Shown here: positions 16,051 through 25,194 of the stretch, piece after piece
Numbering within the stretch: the stretch's first letter is position 1
Layout of the letters: each line of letters begins with the position of its first letter
NCBI GenBank assembly: GCA_019118605.1
Contig: DWYP01000049.1
Location: 62,001-126,000 of the forward strand
Length of the DNA stretch: 64,000 nt
Direction of reading: 5' to 3'
Origin: Candidatus Alistipes faecavium
GTDB lineage: Bacteria > Bacteroidota > Bacteroidia > Bacteroidales > Rikenellaceae
Position numbers and translations under genes: made by a program
Notes under the pieces: generated by a model
What the model was told of the DNA's origin: nothing
Databases searched by the model: none
The model's input: the letters and a program-made list of their open reading frames with translations, nothing else

Positions 16051-17769
16051 TTATCTGCTCATGTTGAAATCCTTGACGCCAAAGACCTCGGTCGAAACCT
16101 CGCCGATCCAGCCGCACTGCTGGTTGACGGCAACCTGAATCTTCACGAAATCGATGTACTTCAAGTTGGCCTCCTTTCCGTCGAACGTTACGGCATGGGA
16201 GATCTTGAAGTGGTTGTCGGCCGGCGCCGCATTGTAGTTGCCGTCGTCGGTCAGGCGGTCGACCGGGCTGAAATTGTCGGCATACCCCCAGTCGAAGGCG
16301 GGATTGACCCAGTAGGTTCCGTTCCCGGACTGATCGTAGCTGCGCGATTTGAGACATGGCCCCCGCAGCGTGTAGCTGTCCGCGGCGACCCACGCCGGAT
16401 AGTAGTAATCCTGCTGATGAAACGCTCCGAGATACTCGATAATGCCGCTGCCGCCGCGGTTGTCGCTCCACGCGACGTCCATCTTCGGGGCGGAGGGACG
16501 ATGGTAGGTGACGGCATAGTCCTGCAGGGTCTCCTCCTTCCCGTACTCCGATCCGCGGAGCTCGTACCAGGTGTCGTTGGGCAGACCGTCGCCGTTCTCG
16601 TCCTGCATGACCCAGACGATGCCCGGCTCGGACGAACCGTCGAAGGCGTTGCCCGTGATGGCGAGGTTGTAGTCCCCCGAGTTGTCGATGCTGTGGTCGA
16701 ATCCGACGACGAGGTAGCCTCCGAAACCGCCCAGCGAGACATAGGCATTCTGCTCCAGGCAGCTTTCGGCATAGGCGCAGGCCTCCTCCATGGTCGTTGC
16801 CGTGCAGTATTCGTTGATGAACTGTCCGGGGGCCGGCAGGAACTCGTACACCTTGTTGCAGGACATCCGGCTGCTGCCCGAACGGGGCCGATAGTAGGTA
16901 CCCTCCGCGGGACAGACGTTGACCGTGAAGCGCTGCGAGGCGGTAAGGAATTCGTTCTTCATTTCGAGCTTGACGATATACGTCCCTTCGCTTTCGGCCG
17001 CATAGGCGTATTCGGGTTTGTCGCTCTCCCGCACGGTCGTTCCGTCGACGATCCACGTATAGGTGGCGTCGAATGCGTTTGCCACGTCCAGCACCCGGAT
17101 CCGAATCGTACGGCCGACGGATACGTTGTAGGAGCTCTGTTCGACGGTCCAGGCAAAGTCGCTCTCCTGCGGCGTGCGAACCCGGACGGTGAATTCGACG
17201 GCATCCTCGCCGTCTTCGTTGCGCGTCTCCAGCCGCAGCACATGGTCGCCGCGCTCCGTTGCCGAGAAAACATAGTTTTGTTCGGTGCTCACGACCTCGC
17301 CGTCGAGTGTCCAGCGAAATGCGGTTTCGAGCGCCGAGGCCACCTGCGGGTTGAGCGACAGCTCCGAGCCGAGCAGCACGGTGAACCCTTTGTCGGCCCC
17401 CGGCAGCGAGATGGTCGGAGGTGTCGGATCGAGCACGTCGATGCGCAGCTCCTCTTCATCCGAACCGCCGCGGTTGGTTACCGTGAGGGTAATATAGTAG
17501 CGTCCGCTCTGCTCCGAAGCAAACTTCAGGGTCGGCCCGGTTCCGAGCACTTCGTTGCCGGATCTCCAGGCAAAGGTCGCCTCCTCGGCATTCCTGTATG
17601 TCGGCCGGATCTCGATTTCGCGCCCGGCCTTGACCGTATAGATCGACGTCGGACTGTCGAGCGCGATCACCGGAGGCTCGGGAAGCGGCGTTTCTCTTCC
17701 GCTCTCGGTGCAACCGGCGAGCCACAAGATGGCAAGGACGCCGAGGATGCACGATAGATATTGTTTCAT
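16051..17769 (-). CDS. BtuH-like surface lipoprotein with PKD/Ig-like domains
   Basis: A 572-residue lipoprotein (LAGC, Cys 20). Three PKD/Ig-like beta-sandwich domains can be seen at about residues 30-110, 115-195 and 200-290, each ending in an LxVTNRGG-, LxTRNEDG- or LxMKNEF-type strand. A C-terminal domain of about 280 residues follows, rich in aromatic and Asp/Gly residues (GGYLVVGFDHSIDN, VWVMQDENGDGLPNDTWYEL, NPAFDWGYADN). This architecture occurs in cobalamin loci of gut Bacteroidota; BtuH, a surface B12-binding lipoprotein, is the likely counterpart, but I cannot confirm this by alignment. It lies 4 bp upstream of btuB in the riboswitch-controlled operon. Confidence 0.65.
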   Translation of the reverse strand: MKQYLSCILGVLAILWLAGCTESGRETPLPEPPVIALDSPTSIYTVKAGREIEIRPTYRNAEEATFAWRSGNEVLGTGPTLKFASEQSGRYYITLTVTNRGGSDEEELRIDVLDPTPPTISLPGADKGFTVLLGSELSLNPQVASALETAFRWTLDGEVVSTEQNYVFSATERGDHVLRLETRNEDGEDAVEFTVRVRTPQESDFAWTVEQSSYNVSVGRTIRIRVLDVANAFDATYTWIVDGTTVRESDKPEYAYAAESEGTYIVKLEMKNEFLTASQRFTVNVCPAEGTYYRPRSGSSRMSCNKVYEFLPAPGQFINEYCTATTMEEACAYAESCLEQNAYVSLGGFGGYLVVGFDHSIDNSGDYNLAITGNAFDGSSEPGIVWVMQDENGDGLPNDTWYELRGSEYGKEETLQDYAVTYHRPSAPKMDVAWSDNRGGSGIIEYLGAFHQQDYYYPAWVAADSYTLRGPCLKSRSYDQSGNGTYWVNPAFDWGYADNFSPVDRLTDDGNYNAAPADNHFKISHAVTFDGKEANLKYIDFVKIQVAVNQQCGWIGEVSTEVFGVKDFNMSR

Positions 17770-17857
17770 GTTCGGTTTCAGTTGGTTTGTCCGCCCGGGG
17801 CGGATGTGCCGCGACAGGGCGGCACATCCGTTCCGGGCAAACAGTTCCGCATTCGGG

Positions 17858-19753
17858 TCAGAACGAAGCCGGGAAGAAGAACCCGGCCGGGAAGCGGGTG
17901 TAGTTCCGGTAGTCGGCGACCATGGCCGGGGCCCCCGCGCTCAGGTCGTACACCGAAATATCATTGGTGAGGAAACTCCAACCGTATCCCAGAATCGTGT
18001 TGAAATAGTATTCGCCGGTTACGGGATGTACGGCCGGCATATTGTAGATGATCCCCCAGTTCGCAATGTTCGACTTCACATCACCCAGCGCCTCCGTGGT
18101 ATTCGACGCGAAATTGTGGCGGTAGATCGTCGAGGTGTTGTTGCAGAAATAAATCTCGTCTCCCTTTGCCGAAATGCCGGGGGTGGCGCTCCACCCGAGG
18201 GTAACACCCCCGTCGGTCAGCGTGTGCTTGTCCATCGTGTAGTCCGCGGCCGAGAGTTTGATGATCTGGGCCGGACTGGTCGAGCACGAAACCCACAGGT
18301 AACCCTCCTCGTCGGACTTGATGACGCCGGTTACGGTGCCATCCATGTCGACCTTCTTCACAAGCGCACCGTTTTCCAGTACGAGGATCGCCCTGTTGCC
18401 CGGGACGAAAACCTTGCCGCCCACTACCGCCATACGGTTTTTCAGGGTGCCTTTCGCGTTGGCAACCGCCGTGAACTCCCGCGTATCGAGATCCAGAGTC
18501 CAAACGCCGGCATTGTCCCGGATGTAGGCCGTGTTCCCGACAACGGCAACATGAGACGGCCAAAACAGCCGCGACAACTCCTCCTTGCCGAACTTCTTCG
18601 TGTTTTTGAGCGTTCGGGCGTCCGCCTCGACCAGCAGGCCGTCATTGCCGCCGTTCTGCGAAATGATATACATCCTGTTTCCCGAGATGAAGAGATCCTG
18701 CGCCACGTTGCCCAGCTCCGAACCGTTCATCCGCCAATAGGCATAATCGATCACATGGCCGTCTGCCGTAATGTAGATAATCGAACCGTTTTCTGACGTC
18801 ATGTTGCCCTCGTTGAGCACAAATGTCGCTTCGGGATCGGAGAAGTCCACGGCGCAGATGCGGGCCGAAGCCAATACCGTCCGGCCTTGGGGGTCAACGG
18901 CGACAAGCGAAAGAACCCCCTCCGTGTAGTAGGCCCCGGAGAACGAGGGAGAAGTCACCTTGATGCTCCTGGTTTTCGGGTCGATCTTGGCCGACCATCC
19001 CTGCGGTACGTTCATCAGATCGACTGCCTTTACCTCGCCCATATACGGAAGCGCCCTTTCTTCGCCGAACGCGAACAGAAAGTAATTGTCCAGGTTGGTC
19101 GCGCCCTGCGGCAGTGTCTCGGGATAGACGAATGCGAATCCCGACACCGGGGTTTTCGGAATGACGATGGTCGTCTTGCCGTCGGCCAGCGTGAAGATCA
19201 CTTCCGCATCGCCGTCCTGCACGTCGGAGAACATCGAATCGCCGTCCGAACCTTCGGCCTTGACCCCCATCGGAGTCCAGTTCTGCCCGCCGTCGGCCGA
19301 CATCTCCCACTCTTTCGAGTCGGGGTTGATGCGCAGTTGCGGGGTAATGCCGTCGGCTCCCTCGGCCTTGATCTTACGGCCTTCCACTTCGACGATCACG
19401 CCGTCGAGCGCCCAGTAGAAAAGCCCGTCCTCACCCTTAACGACCGAAAGAGCCGGGGCGCTGGTTCCGTTTACACCGTTGACAATCGTTGCGCTCCTGC
19501 CATCCGAGAAATGGATGGTATAGCCGTCGGCGTTCTCGACGACGGAGTTTATCGTCACATTCCGCTGCAGGGCCTCCGTCAGTTTCTGAAGCGTTTCGAT
19601 GTTGGTGTTGGCGTTTTTTACGGCCTGTTCCATGGCCTTCATCCGGTCGCCGAGGTCGTTCACGGCGCTCCACAGATCCTTGTCGTCATACGAACAACTC
19701 CACGTTGCAAAGCCCAGCAGGGCGACTGCCAAAAAGGAAAATAGTTTTTTCAT
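17858..19753 (-). CDS. DUF4988 and DUF5074 lipoprotein, first gene of the B12 operon
   Basis: A 631-residue lipoprotein (TWSC, Cys 20, followed by SYDDKD, an acidic surface-export-like signal). Residues about 20-190 form a DUF4988-type region: a short coiled coil (LWSAVNDLGDRMKAMEQAVKN) and collagen-like GxD/GxN turns such as SDGRSATIVNGVNGT. A linking domain (190-300) is followed by a DUF5074 propeller-like half (about 310-631), starting FVLNEGNMTSENGSI, the same entry motif (FLLNEGNMGSN) as in the BtuG-like gene at 12829. It is the promoter-proximal gene of the riboswitch-led operon, so probably a second surface B12-binding propeller. The ligand is inferred. Confidence 0.72.
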   Translation of the reverse strand: MKKLFSFLAVALLGFATWSCSYDDKDLWSAVNDLGDRMKAMEQAVKNANTNIETLQKLTEALQRNVTINSVVENADGYTIHFSDGRSATIVNGVNGTSAPALSVVKGEDGLFYWALDGVIVEVEGRKIKAEGADGITPQLRINPDSKEWEMSADGGQNWTPMGVKAEGSDGDSMFSDVQDGDAEVIFTLADGKTTIVIPKTPVSGFAFVYPETLPQGATNLDNYFLFAFGEERALPYMGEVKAVDLMNVPQGWSAKIDPKTRSIKVTSPSFSGAYYTEGVLSLVAVDPQGRTVLASARICAVDFSDPEATFVLNEGNMTSENGSIIYITADGHVIDYAYWRMNGSELGNVAQDLFISGNRMYIISQNGGNDGLLVEADARTLKNTKKFGKEELSRLFWPSHVAVVGNTAYIRDNAGVWTLDLDTREFTAVANAKGTLKNRMAVVGGKVFVPGNRAILVLENGALVKKVDMDGTVTGVIKSDEEGYLWVSCSTSPAQIIKLSAADYTMDKHTLTDGGVTLGWSATPGISAKGDEIYFCNNTSTIYRHNFASNTTEALGDVKSNIANWGIIYNMPAVHPVTGEYYFNTILGYGWSFLTNDISVYDLSAGAPAMVADYRNYTRFPAGFFFPASF

Positions 19754-19927
19754 GTCTGTTATTTTTTATTGGGTGTGTCCCCGGCAAAAAGAAATGCCTG
19801 CCGGAGGCGCAATCCTGCGGCAAGCATGCGAACAGACGAAAAAACAACAGCATCGGAGCAAGGCTGCTTTCCCTCACACCGCGAACATCCCCGATCTGCC
19901 GTATTCCCGTCATCCTTCGAATCACAT

Positions 19928-20146
19928 GTGGTGGCTGCACGGCGGGAAACGCAGAAAAATCAAGTCGGGAAAGGGTCATTGCGACAAACAACGACCTCAC
20001 CTTTTGATTCCAACCCGAAACCCGCGGGTGCAAATCAGTGGTGATTGCACGTACGGGAGACACGGAAAAATCGAATCGGGGGAAGTGCGTTGCAACAACG
20101 ACGACCGAACATCTGATTCCAACCCGAAACCCGCAGGCGCAAATCA
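19928..20146 (-). repeat. Tandem pair of ~110 bp imperfect repeats in the btu operon leader
   Basis: Unit 1 spans 19928-20037 and unit 2 spans 20038-20146. Both begin GTGGTG..TGCAC and both end with TGATTCCAACCCGAAACCCG, then C(G/A)GG(T/C)GCAAATCA; the middle is more diverged. They fill the region between the riboswitch 3' end (about 20153) and the first gene (19753). The 170 bp between 19754 and 19927 shows nothing recognisable. Confidence 0.8.
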
Positions 20147-20152
20147 TTCGTT

Positions 20153-20322
20153 AAGGCAGGTCTTCTGACTCGTCCCGTTAATCACGCCTTCCCGGTATGA
20201 ACCAGTGGCAGAGATTGTGATAAACGACTTCTCCCGAAGGAGGGGACTTACAGCAGCGAGTACTGTTCCGGATTTTCACCGGATTCCCTTTTCATCCAGT
20301 CCGGAGCCCCGGACAGGAACCT
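20153..20322 (-). promoter_or_regulatory. Cobalamin riboswitch (B12 box), minus strand
   Basis: Read on the minus strand, the aptamer starts near GGTTCCTGTCCGGGGCTCC. It continues with GGGAATCCGGTGAAAATCCGG, the core ACAGTACTCGCTGCTGTAAG, GCCACTG, CGGGAAGGCG, and ends with GAGTCAGAAGACCTGCC. It precedes the five-gene btu operon (19753 to 11620) by a 400-nt leader and should repress it when cobalamin is abundant. Confidence 0.93.
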
Positions 20323-20330
20323 TGACGGGG

Positions 20331-20338
20331 CAAAGGTA
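20331..20338 (-). promoter_or_regulatory. -7 element TACCTTTG upstream of cobalamin riboswitch 2
   Basis: On the minus strand TACCTTTG lies about 9 bp before the aptamer, the same spacing as at riboswitch 1. The -33 region is A/T-rich without a clear TTTG. Confidence 0.55.
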
Positions 20339-20631
20339 ATTATTTTTTTCAATGTTGTTATCCGAATAACAAAAAAAATCGGCCGGGCGATTCGTGGCAG
20401 TACGATTATGAGGATTTCGCGGCGCGCGATGCCGTGAACCGCAAAACGGCGGCCGGCGCTTACGGGGGCGTACCGTATCGTCATGGAGAGCCGCTCCATC
20501 CGCCCGTTGTGGTGAAAAAATCGTGGCTCGGGGCTGGGATCCGAAGATTCCCGGACGTCCCGGGAAGGGACTCAAAGCCGTCGGCAAAATCCGCCCGCCG
20601 GTCGACGAAAACCCTCTATTCGTCCATTTTA

Positions 20632-20663
20632 ATTGCGCGTATGCGGGCGATCCGGTAGCTTTG
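20632..20663 (+). promoter_or_regulatory. Promoter of the efflux operon (ATTG, 20 bp, TAGCTTTG)
   Basis: TAGCTTTG at 20656-20663 matches TAnnTTTG and ATTG at 20632-20635 gives three of four -33 bases at 20 bp spacing. It is 22 bp before the TolC-family start codon. The remaining 20340-20630 interval contains no recognisable gene. Confidence 0.55.
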
Positions 20664-20685
20664 CGGCAGAAAAAATCGAATCGCC

Positions 20686-22005
20686 ATGATGAAACGAAAC
20701 CTGCTGATGGGATGCATCGCCCTGCTGGGATGGCAGATCGCCGCGGCTCAGGATACCGTGAAGGTCTGGACCCTGCACGACTGTCTCTCCTACGCACTGG
20801 AAAACAACATCGAACTGCAGCAAAACCGCAACACGTACCTCGCGGGGCTCGAAGACACCAAGGAGGCCAAAGCCGCGCAACTTCCTTCGCTCACGGCCTC
20901 CACGACCCAGGGATTCACGAACTACCCCTCGGGGAACGCCTCCGAGAACAACAGCTACACGGCAACCTACGGCGTGAATGCCGACATGACCCTCTACGCC
21001 GGGGGCAGGCTCCGCACGGCCGTCAGGCAGCAGGACGTGCAGAACAGCATCGACGCCCTCACGGTCGAGGAGTCCGCAAACGACATCCGCGTGGCCATCG
21101 TCCAGGCCTATCTTCAGACGCTTTACGCCGCCGAGGCCGTGACGATCGCCGAGAGTACGGCCGAGATCTCCCGCGCACAGCGCGACCGCGCCGCCGAGAT
21201 GAAGGAGGCCGGGTCGATCAGCCGCGCCGACCTCGCACAGTTCGAAAGCCAACTTGCCAGCGACCGCTACCAGGTCACCGTGGCCCGCACGTCGCTCGAC
21301 GACTGCCGACTGCAGCTCAAGCAGCTGCTCGAGCTCGACATCGCCGACGAGATGCGCATCGCCTCTCCCGAGATCTCCGAGGAGGAGGTTCTCGCGGCAC
21401 TCGCACCCAAGACCGACATCTACGCCGCAGCTCTCGAGGCGATGCCCGAGATCCGGCGCGGCGAACTCGCCGTCGAGGCCGCCGAGCTGGGCGTCAGGCA
21501 GGCCAAGGCGGGATTCCTCCCCTCGCTGTCGCTCTCGGCAGGCATCGGATCGGGATACATGTCGGGAAACAGCTACGAAAGCGGCACGCAGATCTGGAAC
21601 CGTTTCAACGAAAACGTCGGGGTCACACTCTCGATTCCGATCTTCTCGAACCGCAGCAACCGCACGGCCGTGAACAAGGCGCGGCTGGAGGTCGCCAACA
21701 GCCGCCTCTCGTGGCAGGACCTGCGCAAGACGCTGGTCCGGAAGGTCGAAACGGCCTATCTCGACGCCGTATCGGCGCAGTCGCAGTACCTCGCCGCGAA
21801 CGAAAAGGAGCGCTATGCCTTCGAGAGTTTCACGCTCACCAGCGAACAGTTCGCCGTGGGCATGAAGAACATCGTCGAGATGCTCACCGCGCAGAACGAA
21901 TACGCCTCGGCACGTCAGGAGGTGCTCCAGGCGAAATACATGGCCCTGATGAACATCGAGCTGCTCAACATCTACCAGGGCCGCGACGTCACTTCGAACT
22001 ATTAA
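20686..22005 (+). CDS. TolC-family outer-membrane efflux protein
   Basis: A 439-residue outer-membrane factor with a signal peptide (MMKRNLLMGCIALLGWQIAAAQD). The internal TolC repeat is seen as two long coiled-coil segments: residues about 25-220 (SYALENNIELQQNRNTYLAGLED at the front, ISRAQRDRAAEMKEAGSIS in the helix) and about 245-435 (GELAVEAAELGVRQAKAGFLPSLSLSAGI, then EQFAVGMKNIVEMLTAQNEYASARQEVLQAKY). These form the 12-strand barrel and periplasmic tunnel of a tripartite pump. It is the first gene of an operon with MacA- and MacB-like genes 16 and more bp downstream, and should be the exit duct of that pump. Confidence 0.92.
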   Translation: MMKRNLLMGCIALLGWQIAAAQDTVKVWTLHDCLSYALENNIELQQNRNTYLAGLEDTKEAKAAQLPSLTASTTQGFTNYPSGNASENNSYTATYGVNADMTLYAGGRLRTAVRQQDVQNSIDALTVEESANDIRVAIVQAYLQTLYAAEAVTIAESTAEISRAQRDRAAEMKEAGSISRADLAQFESQLASDRYQVTVARTSLDDCRLQLKQLLELDIADEMRIASPEISEEEVLAALAPKTDIYAAALEAMPEIRRGELAVEAAELGVRQAKAGFLPSLSLSAGIGSGYMSGNSYESGTQIWNRFNENVGVTLSIPIFSNRSNRTAVNKARLEVANSRLSWQDLRKTLVRKVETAYLDAVSAQSQYLAANEKERYAFESFTLTSEQFAVGMKNIVEMLTAQNEYASARQEVLQAKYMALMNIELLNIYQGRDVTSNY

Positions 22006-22021
22006 AATTACGAAACACGAT

Positions 22022-23218
22022 ATGACAACGAAACGCAAGAAATGGCTGATTGCCGGCTGCATCGTGGTGGCAGCCGCGGGGGGATGGATGCTCCTGCACC
22101 CTTCGAAACACGAAGGTATCACCCTCGAAACGGCACCGACCAGCCGCATCACGATCAGCAATTCGGTCACGGCGACGGGCACCGTGGAGCCCGTCACGGA
22201 GGTGGAGGTCGGAACCCAGGTCTCGGGAATCATCGACCGCCTCTACGTCGACTACAACGACGTGGTGAAGGCCGGGCAGCTGATCGCCGAGATGGACAAG
22301 GTAACCCTGCAGGCCGAGCTCGAGTCGGCGCAGGCCGAGGAGGCGAGCTGCAAGACCGAGTACGAGTACCAGCTCAAAAACTACACCCGCACGCACACGC
22401 TCCACGAAAAGGAGCTGGTGAGCGACGCCGAGTACGACGAGGCCTTCTACCTCTACGAGAAGGCCCGCAACGCCTACGAGCAGGCAAAGGCCGCGATGGT
22501 CAAGGTCGAGCGCAACCTCGGATATGCGACCATCACTTCGCCGATCGACGGCGTGGTAATCAGCCGCGCCGTGGAGGAGGGACAGACCGTCGCCGCGGGA
22601 TTCGAGACCCCGACGCTCTTCACCATCGCCAACGACCTCACGCAGATGCAGGTCGTGGCCGACGTCGACGAGGCCGACATCGGGCAGGTGCGCGACGGAC
22701 AGAGGGTGAGCTTCACCGTCGACGCCTATCCCGACGACACGTTCGAGGGCGTGGTCGAGCAGGTGCGCCTCGAGGCGACCACCGAGTCGAGCGTCGTGAC
22801 ATACGAGGTCGTCATCACGGCCCACAACCCCGACCTGAAGCTCAAGCCCGGGCTCACGGCAAACGTCACGATCTACACCCTCGAGAAGGAGAATGCCCTG
22901 TCGGTGCCGACGCGCGCCCTGCGCTTCGTGCCCGATGCCGAACTGCTCGCAGAGCTGGAGATGACCGCCGAGCCGGAGCCCGCGCAGAGTGCCGGGGCGG
23001 CAAAACGAACGGTATGGGTCGTGAAGGGGCAGACCCTTTCGCCCCGGCAGGTGAGCGCCGGGGCCACGAGCGGCGACCGCACGGAGATCCTCGAGGGACT
23101 TTCGGACGGCGACGTGGTGGCCGTCGACATGGCCGCTGCGGCCGCAGCGGCGCCTGCCGCCGCCGAGCGCAGCCCCTTCATGCCGGGGCCTCCCGAGTCA
23201 AACAACAAGAAGAAATAG
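22022..23218 (+). CDS. MacA-like efflux periplasmic adaptor (HlyD family)
   Basis: A 398-residue membrane-fusion protein. One N-terminal membrane helix (WLIAGCIVVAAAGGWMLL) anchors it. The lipoyl-type half motifs follow (GTVEPVTEVEVGTQVSGIIDRLYVDYN and ATITSPIDGVVISRAVEEGQTV) and flank a helical hairpin of about 85 residues. The beta-barrel domain (ADVDEADIGQVRDGQRVSFTVDAYP) and a membrane-proximal domain come last. The Ala-rich C-terminal tail is low complexity. It should link the MacB-like ABC transporter in the inner membrane to the TolC-family protein encoded upstream; the substrate (macrolide, peptide or other) is unknown. Confidence 0.9.
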   Translation: MTTKRKKWLIAGCIVVAAAGGWMLLHPSKHEGITLETAPTSRITISNSVTATGTVEPVTEVEVGTQVSGIIDRLYVDYNDVVKAGQLIAEMDKVTLQAELESAQAEEASCKTEYEYQLKNYTRTHTLHEKELVSDAEYDEAFYLYEKARNAYEQAKAAMVKVERNLGYATITSPIDGVVISRAVEEGQTVAAGFETPTLFTIANDLTQMQVVADVDEADIGQVRDGQRVSFTVDAYPDDTFEGVVEQVRLEATTESSVVTYEVVITAHNPDLKLKPGLTANVTIYTLEKENALSVPTRALRFVPDAELLAELEMTAEPEPAQSAGAAKRTVWVVKGQTLSPRQVSAGATSGDRTEILEGLSDGDVVAVDMAAAAAAAPAAAERSPFMPGPPESNNKKK

Positions 23219-23222
23219 CGCC

Positions 23223-23966
23223 ATGAAAAGGGAGATCATCCGGCTGGAGACGATCCGCCGCGACTTCCACGTGGGCGACGAAACGGTCCACGCCCTGCGC
23301 GGGGTGTCGTTCACGATCCGCGAGGGGGAGTTCGTGACCATCATGGGAACCTCCGGGTCGGGAAAGTCCACGCTGCTCAACACCCTCGGATGCCTTGACA
23401 CTCCGACCTCCGGGGAGTACTTCCTCGACGGCGTCGCCGTGCGCACGATGGACAAGAACCAGCGCGCCACGCTGCGCAACCGAAAGATCGGCTTCGTCTT
23501 CCAGAACTACAACCTCCTGCCCAAGACCACGGCCGTCGAGAACGTCGAGCTTCCGCTGATGTACAACCCCGCCTGTTCGGCTGCGGAGCGCCGTCGCAGG
23601 GCCATCGAGGCCCTGCGGGCCGTGGGGCTCGGAGACCGCCTCCAGCACCGCAGCAACCAGATGTCCGGAGGCCAGATGCAGCGTGTGGCAATCGCCCGGG
23701 CGCTGGTCAACAACCCCGCGGTGATCCTCGCCGACGAGGCCACCGGAAACCTCGATACCCGGACGAGTTTCGAAGTCCTGGTACTCTTTCAAGAACTCCA
23801 CGCCGCGGGCCGCACGATCATCTTCGTGACGCACAACCCCGAGATCGCGCAGTACAGCAGCCGCAACATCACCCTGCGCGACGGACGCATCACCGCCGAC
23901 ACATGCAACGAGCATATCCGCAGCGCCGCCGAGGCGCTGGCCCGCTTACCCAAACAGGAGGATTAG
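23223..23966 (+). CDS. ABC transporter ATP-binding protein (MacB/LolD type)
   Basis: A 247-residue nucleotide-binding subunit. Walker A is [11 protein letters not shown] near residue 41, the Q-loop is FQNYNLLPK near 94, the signature is [15 protein letters not shown] near 147, Walker B is [13 protein letters not shown] near 168, and the switch His lies in [11 protein letters not shown] near 202. In Escherichia coli MacB this domain is fused to the permease; here it is a separate gene 4 bp before it, as is usual in Bacteroidota. It drives the MacB-like permease (mechanotransmission type). Confidence 0.93.
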   Translation: MKREIIRLETIRRDFHVGDETVHALRGVSFTIREGEFVTIMGTSGSGKSTLLNTLGCLDTPTSGEYFLDGVAVRTMDKNQRATLRNRKIGFVFQNYNLLPKTTAVENVELPLMYNPACSAAERRRRAIEALRAVGLGDRLQHRSNQMSGGQMQRVAIARALVNNPAVILADEATGNLDTRTSFEVLVLFQELHAAGRTIIFVTHNPEIAQYSSRNITLRDGRITADTCNEHIRSAAEALARLPKQED

Positions 23967-23969
23967 ACC

Positions 23970-25190
23970 ATGAACTTTGCGAATCTTTTCAAAATAGCCG
24001 TAAAGGCCCTGAGCAACAACAAGCTCCGAGGGTTCCTGACCATGTTGGGAATCATCATCGGCGTGGCCTCGGTCATCACGATGCTCGCCATCGGCCAGGG
24101 CTCGAAGCGCAGCATTCAGGCCGAAATCAGCGAGATGGGATCGAACATGATCATGATCCACCCGGGCGGCGACCGCCGGGGCGGCGTGCAGCTGAGCGCC
24201 GACGACATGGAGTCGCTCAAGCTCAAGGATCTGGAGGACATACAGAACAAAACGCGCTTCGTGACCTACGTCTCCCCCGCGGTGAACAGCGTCGGGCAGG
24301 CTGTCTACGGAGCGAACAACACCCCGACGACCGTCTACGGCGTGAACCTCGACTACCTCGAGATCCGCCGCTACAAGGTCGAGGACGGAGACACCTTCTC
24401 CGATCAGGATATCCGCACCGCCGCGAAGGTCTGCCTCATCGGGAAAACGGTCGTCGACGAGCTCTTCCCCGGCGGCGAGAACCCCGTAGGCAAGGTGATA
24501 CGCTTCGGGACCATCCCCTTCCGCATCGTCGGGGTCCTCGAAAGCAAGGGTTACAACAGCATGGGAATGGACCAGGACGACCTGATCATCGCCCCCTACA
24601 CCACCGTGCAGAAGCGCATCCTGGCCATCACACACCTGCAGGAGATCGTCTGCTCGGCGCTCACGGAGTCCTACACCGACCAGGCCGTGGAGGAGATCGG
24701 CGCCATCCTGCGCGAAAACCACCGCCTCAAGGAGGGCGATGACGACGACTTCTCGATCCGCTCGCAGCAGGAGCTCTCCTCGATGCTCACCTCCACGACC
24801 GACATGATGACCGTGCTGCTCGCGGCCGTGGCGGGGATCTCGCTGCTCGTGGGAGGCATCGGCATCATGAATATCATGTACGTCTCGGTGACCGAGCGCA
24901 CGCGCGAAATCGGACTCCGCATGTCGATCGGCGCAAAGGGAATCGACATCCTCGCGCAGTTCCTCATCGAGTCGATCCTCATCAGCGTCACGGGAGGTCT
25001 GATCGGCGTGCTGCTGGGCGTGGGGGCCGCCGTGGTGGTCAACATCGTCGCAGCGTTCCCGATCTACATCCAGCCCTGGAGCGTCTTCCTCTCGTTCGCC
25101 GTCTGCACCCTCACGGGCGTATTCTTCGGGTGGTACCCGGCGCAGAAGGCCGCGATGCTCGATCCCATCGAAGCCCTCCGCTACGAATAA
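23970..25190 (+). CDS. MacB-like ABC transporter permease (FtsX/MacB_PCD domains)
   Basis: A 406-residue permease with the MacB topology. One N-terminal membrane helix (FLTMLGIIIGVASVITMLAIGQG) is followed by a periplasmic MacB_PCD domain (about residues 50-270) and three C-terminal helices of the FtsX domain. The conserved stretch GGIGIMNIMYVSVTERTREIGLRMSIGA lies near 300, and WYPAQKAAMLDPIEALRYE is at the C-terminus. It is the last gene of the TolC-MacA-ATPase-permease operon. Proteins of this class extrude antimicrobials, peptides or lipoproteins; the cargo here is not identifiable. Confidence 0.93.
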   Translation: MNFANLFKIAVKALSNNKLRGFLTMLGIIIGVASVITMLAIGQGSKRSIQAEISEMGSNMIMIHPGGDRRGGVQLSADDMESLKLKDLEDIQNKTRFVTYVSPAVNSVGQAVYGANNTPTTVYGVNLDYLEIRRYKVEDGDTFSDQDIRTAAKVCLIGKTVVDELFPGGENPVGKVIRFGTIPFRIVGVLESKGYNSMGMDQDDLIIAPYTTVQKRILAITHLQEIVCSALTESYTDQAVEEIGAILRENHRLKEGDDDDFSIRSQQELSSMLTSTTDMMTVLLAAVAGISLLVGGIGIMNIMYVSVTERTREIGLRMSIGAKGIDILAQFLIESILISVTGGLIGVLLGVGAAVVVNIVAAFPIYIQPWSVFLSFAVCTLTGVFFGWYPAQKAAMLDPIEALRYE

Positions 25191-25194
25191 CCCG

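Noticed and set aside
19686..20147. A 153-codon minus-strand ORF over the tandem repeat in the btu leader
   Set aside because: The two repeat units are read in different frames, it overlaps the start of the lipoprotein gene, and it resembles no protein; the region is better explained as a riboswitch leader with repeats.
20340..20630. A plus-strand stretch upstream of the TolC gene that translates fairly smoothly (for example GAYGGVPYRHGEPLHPPVVV), considered as a gene fragment
   Set aside because: There is no suitable start, no recognisable family and no support beyond an open frame in GC-rich DNA.
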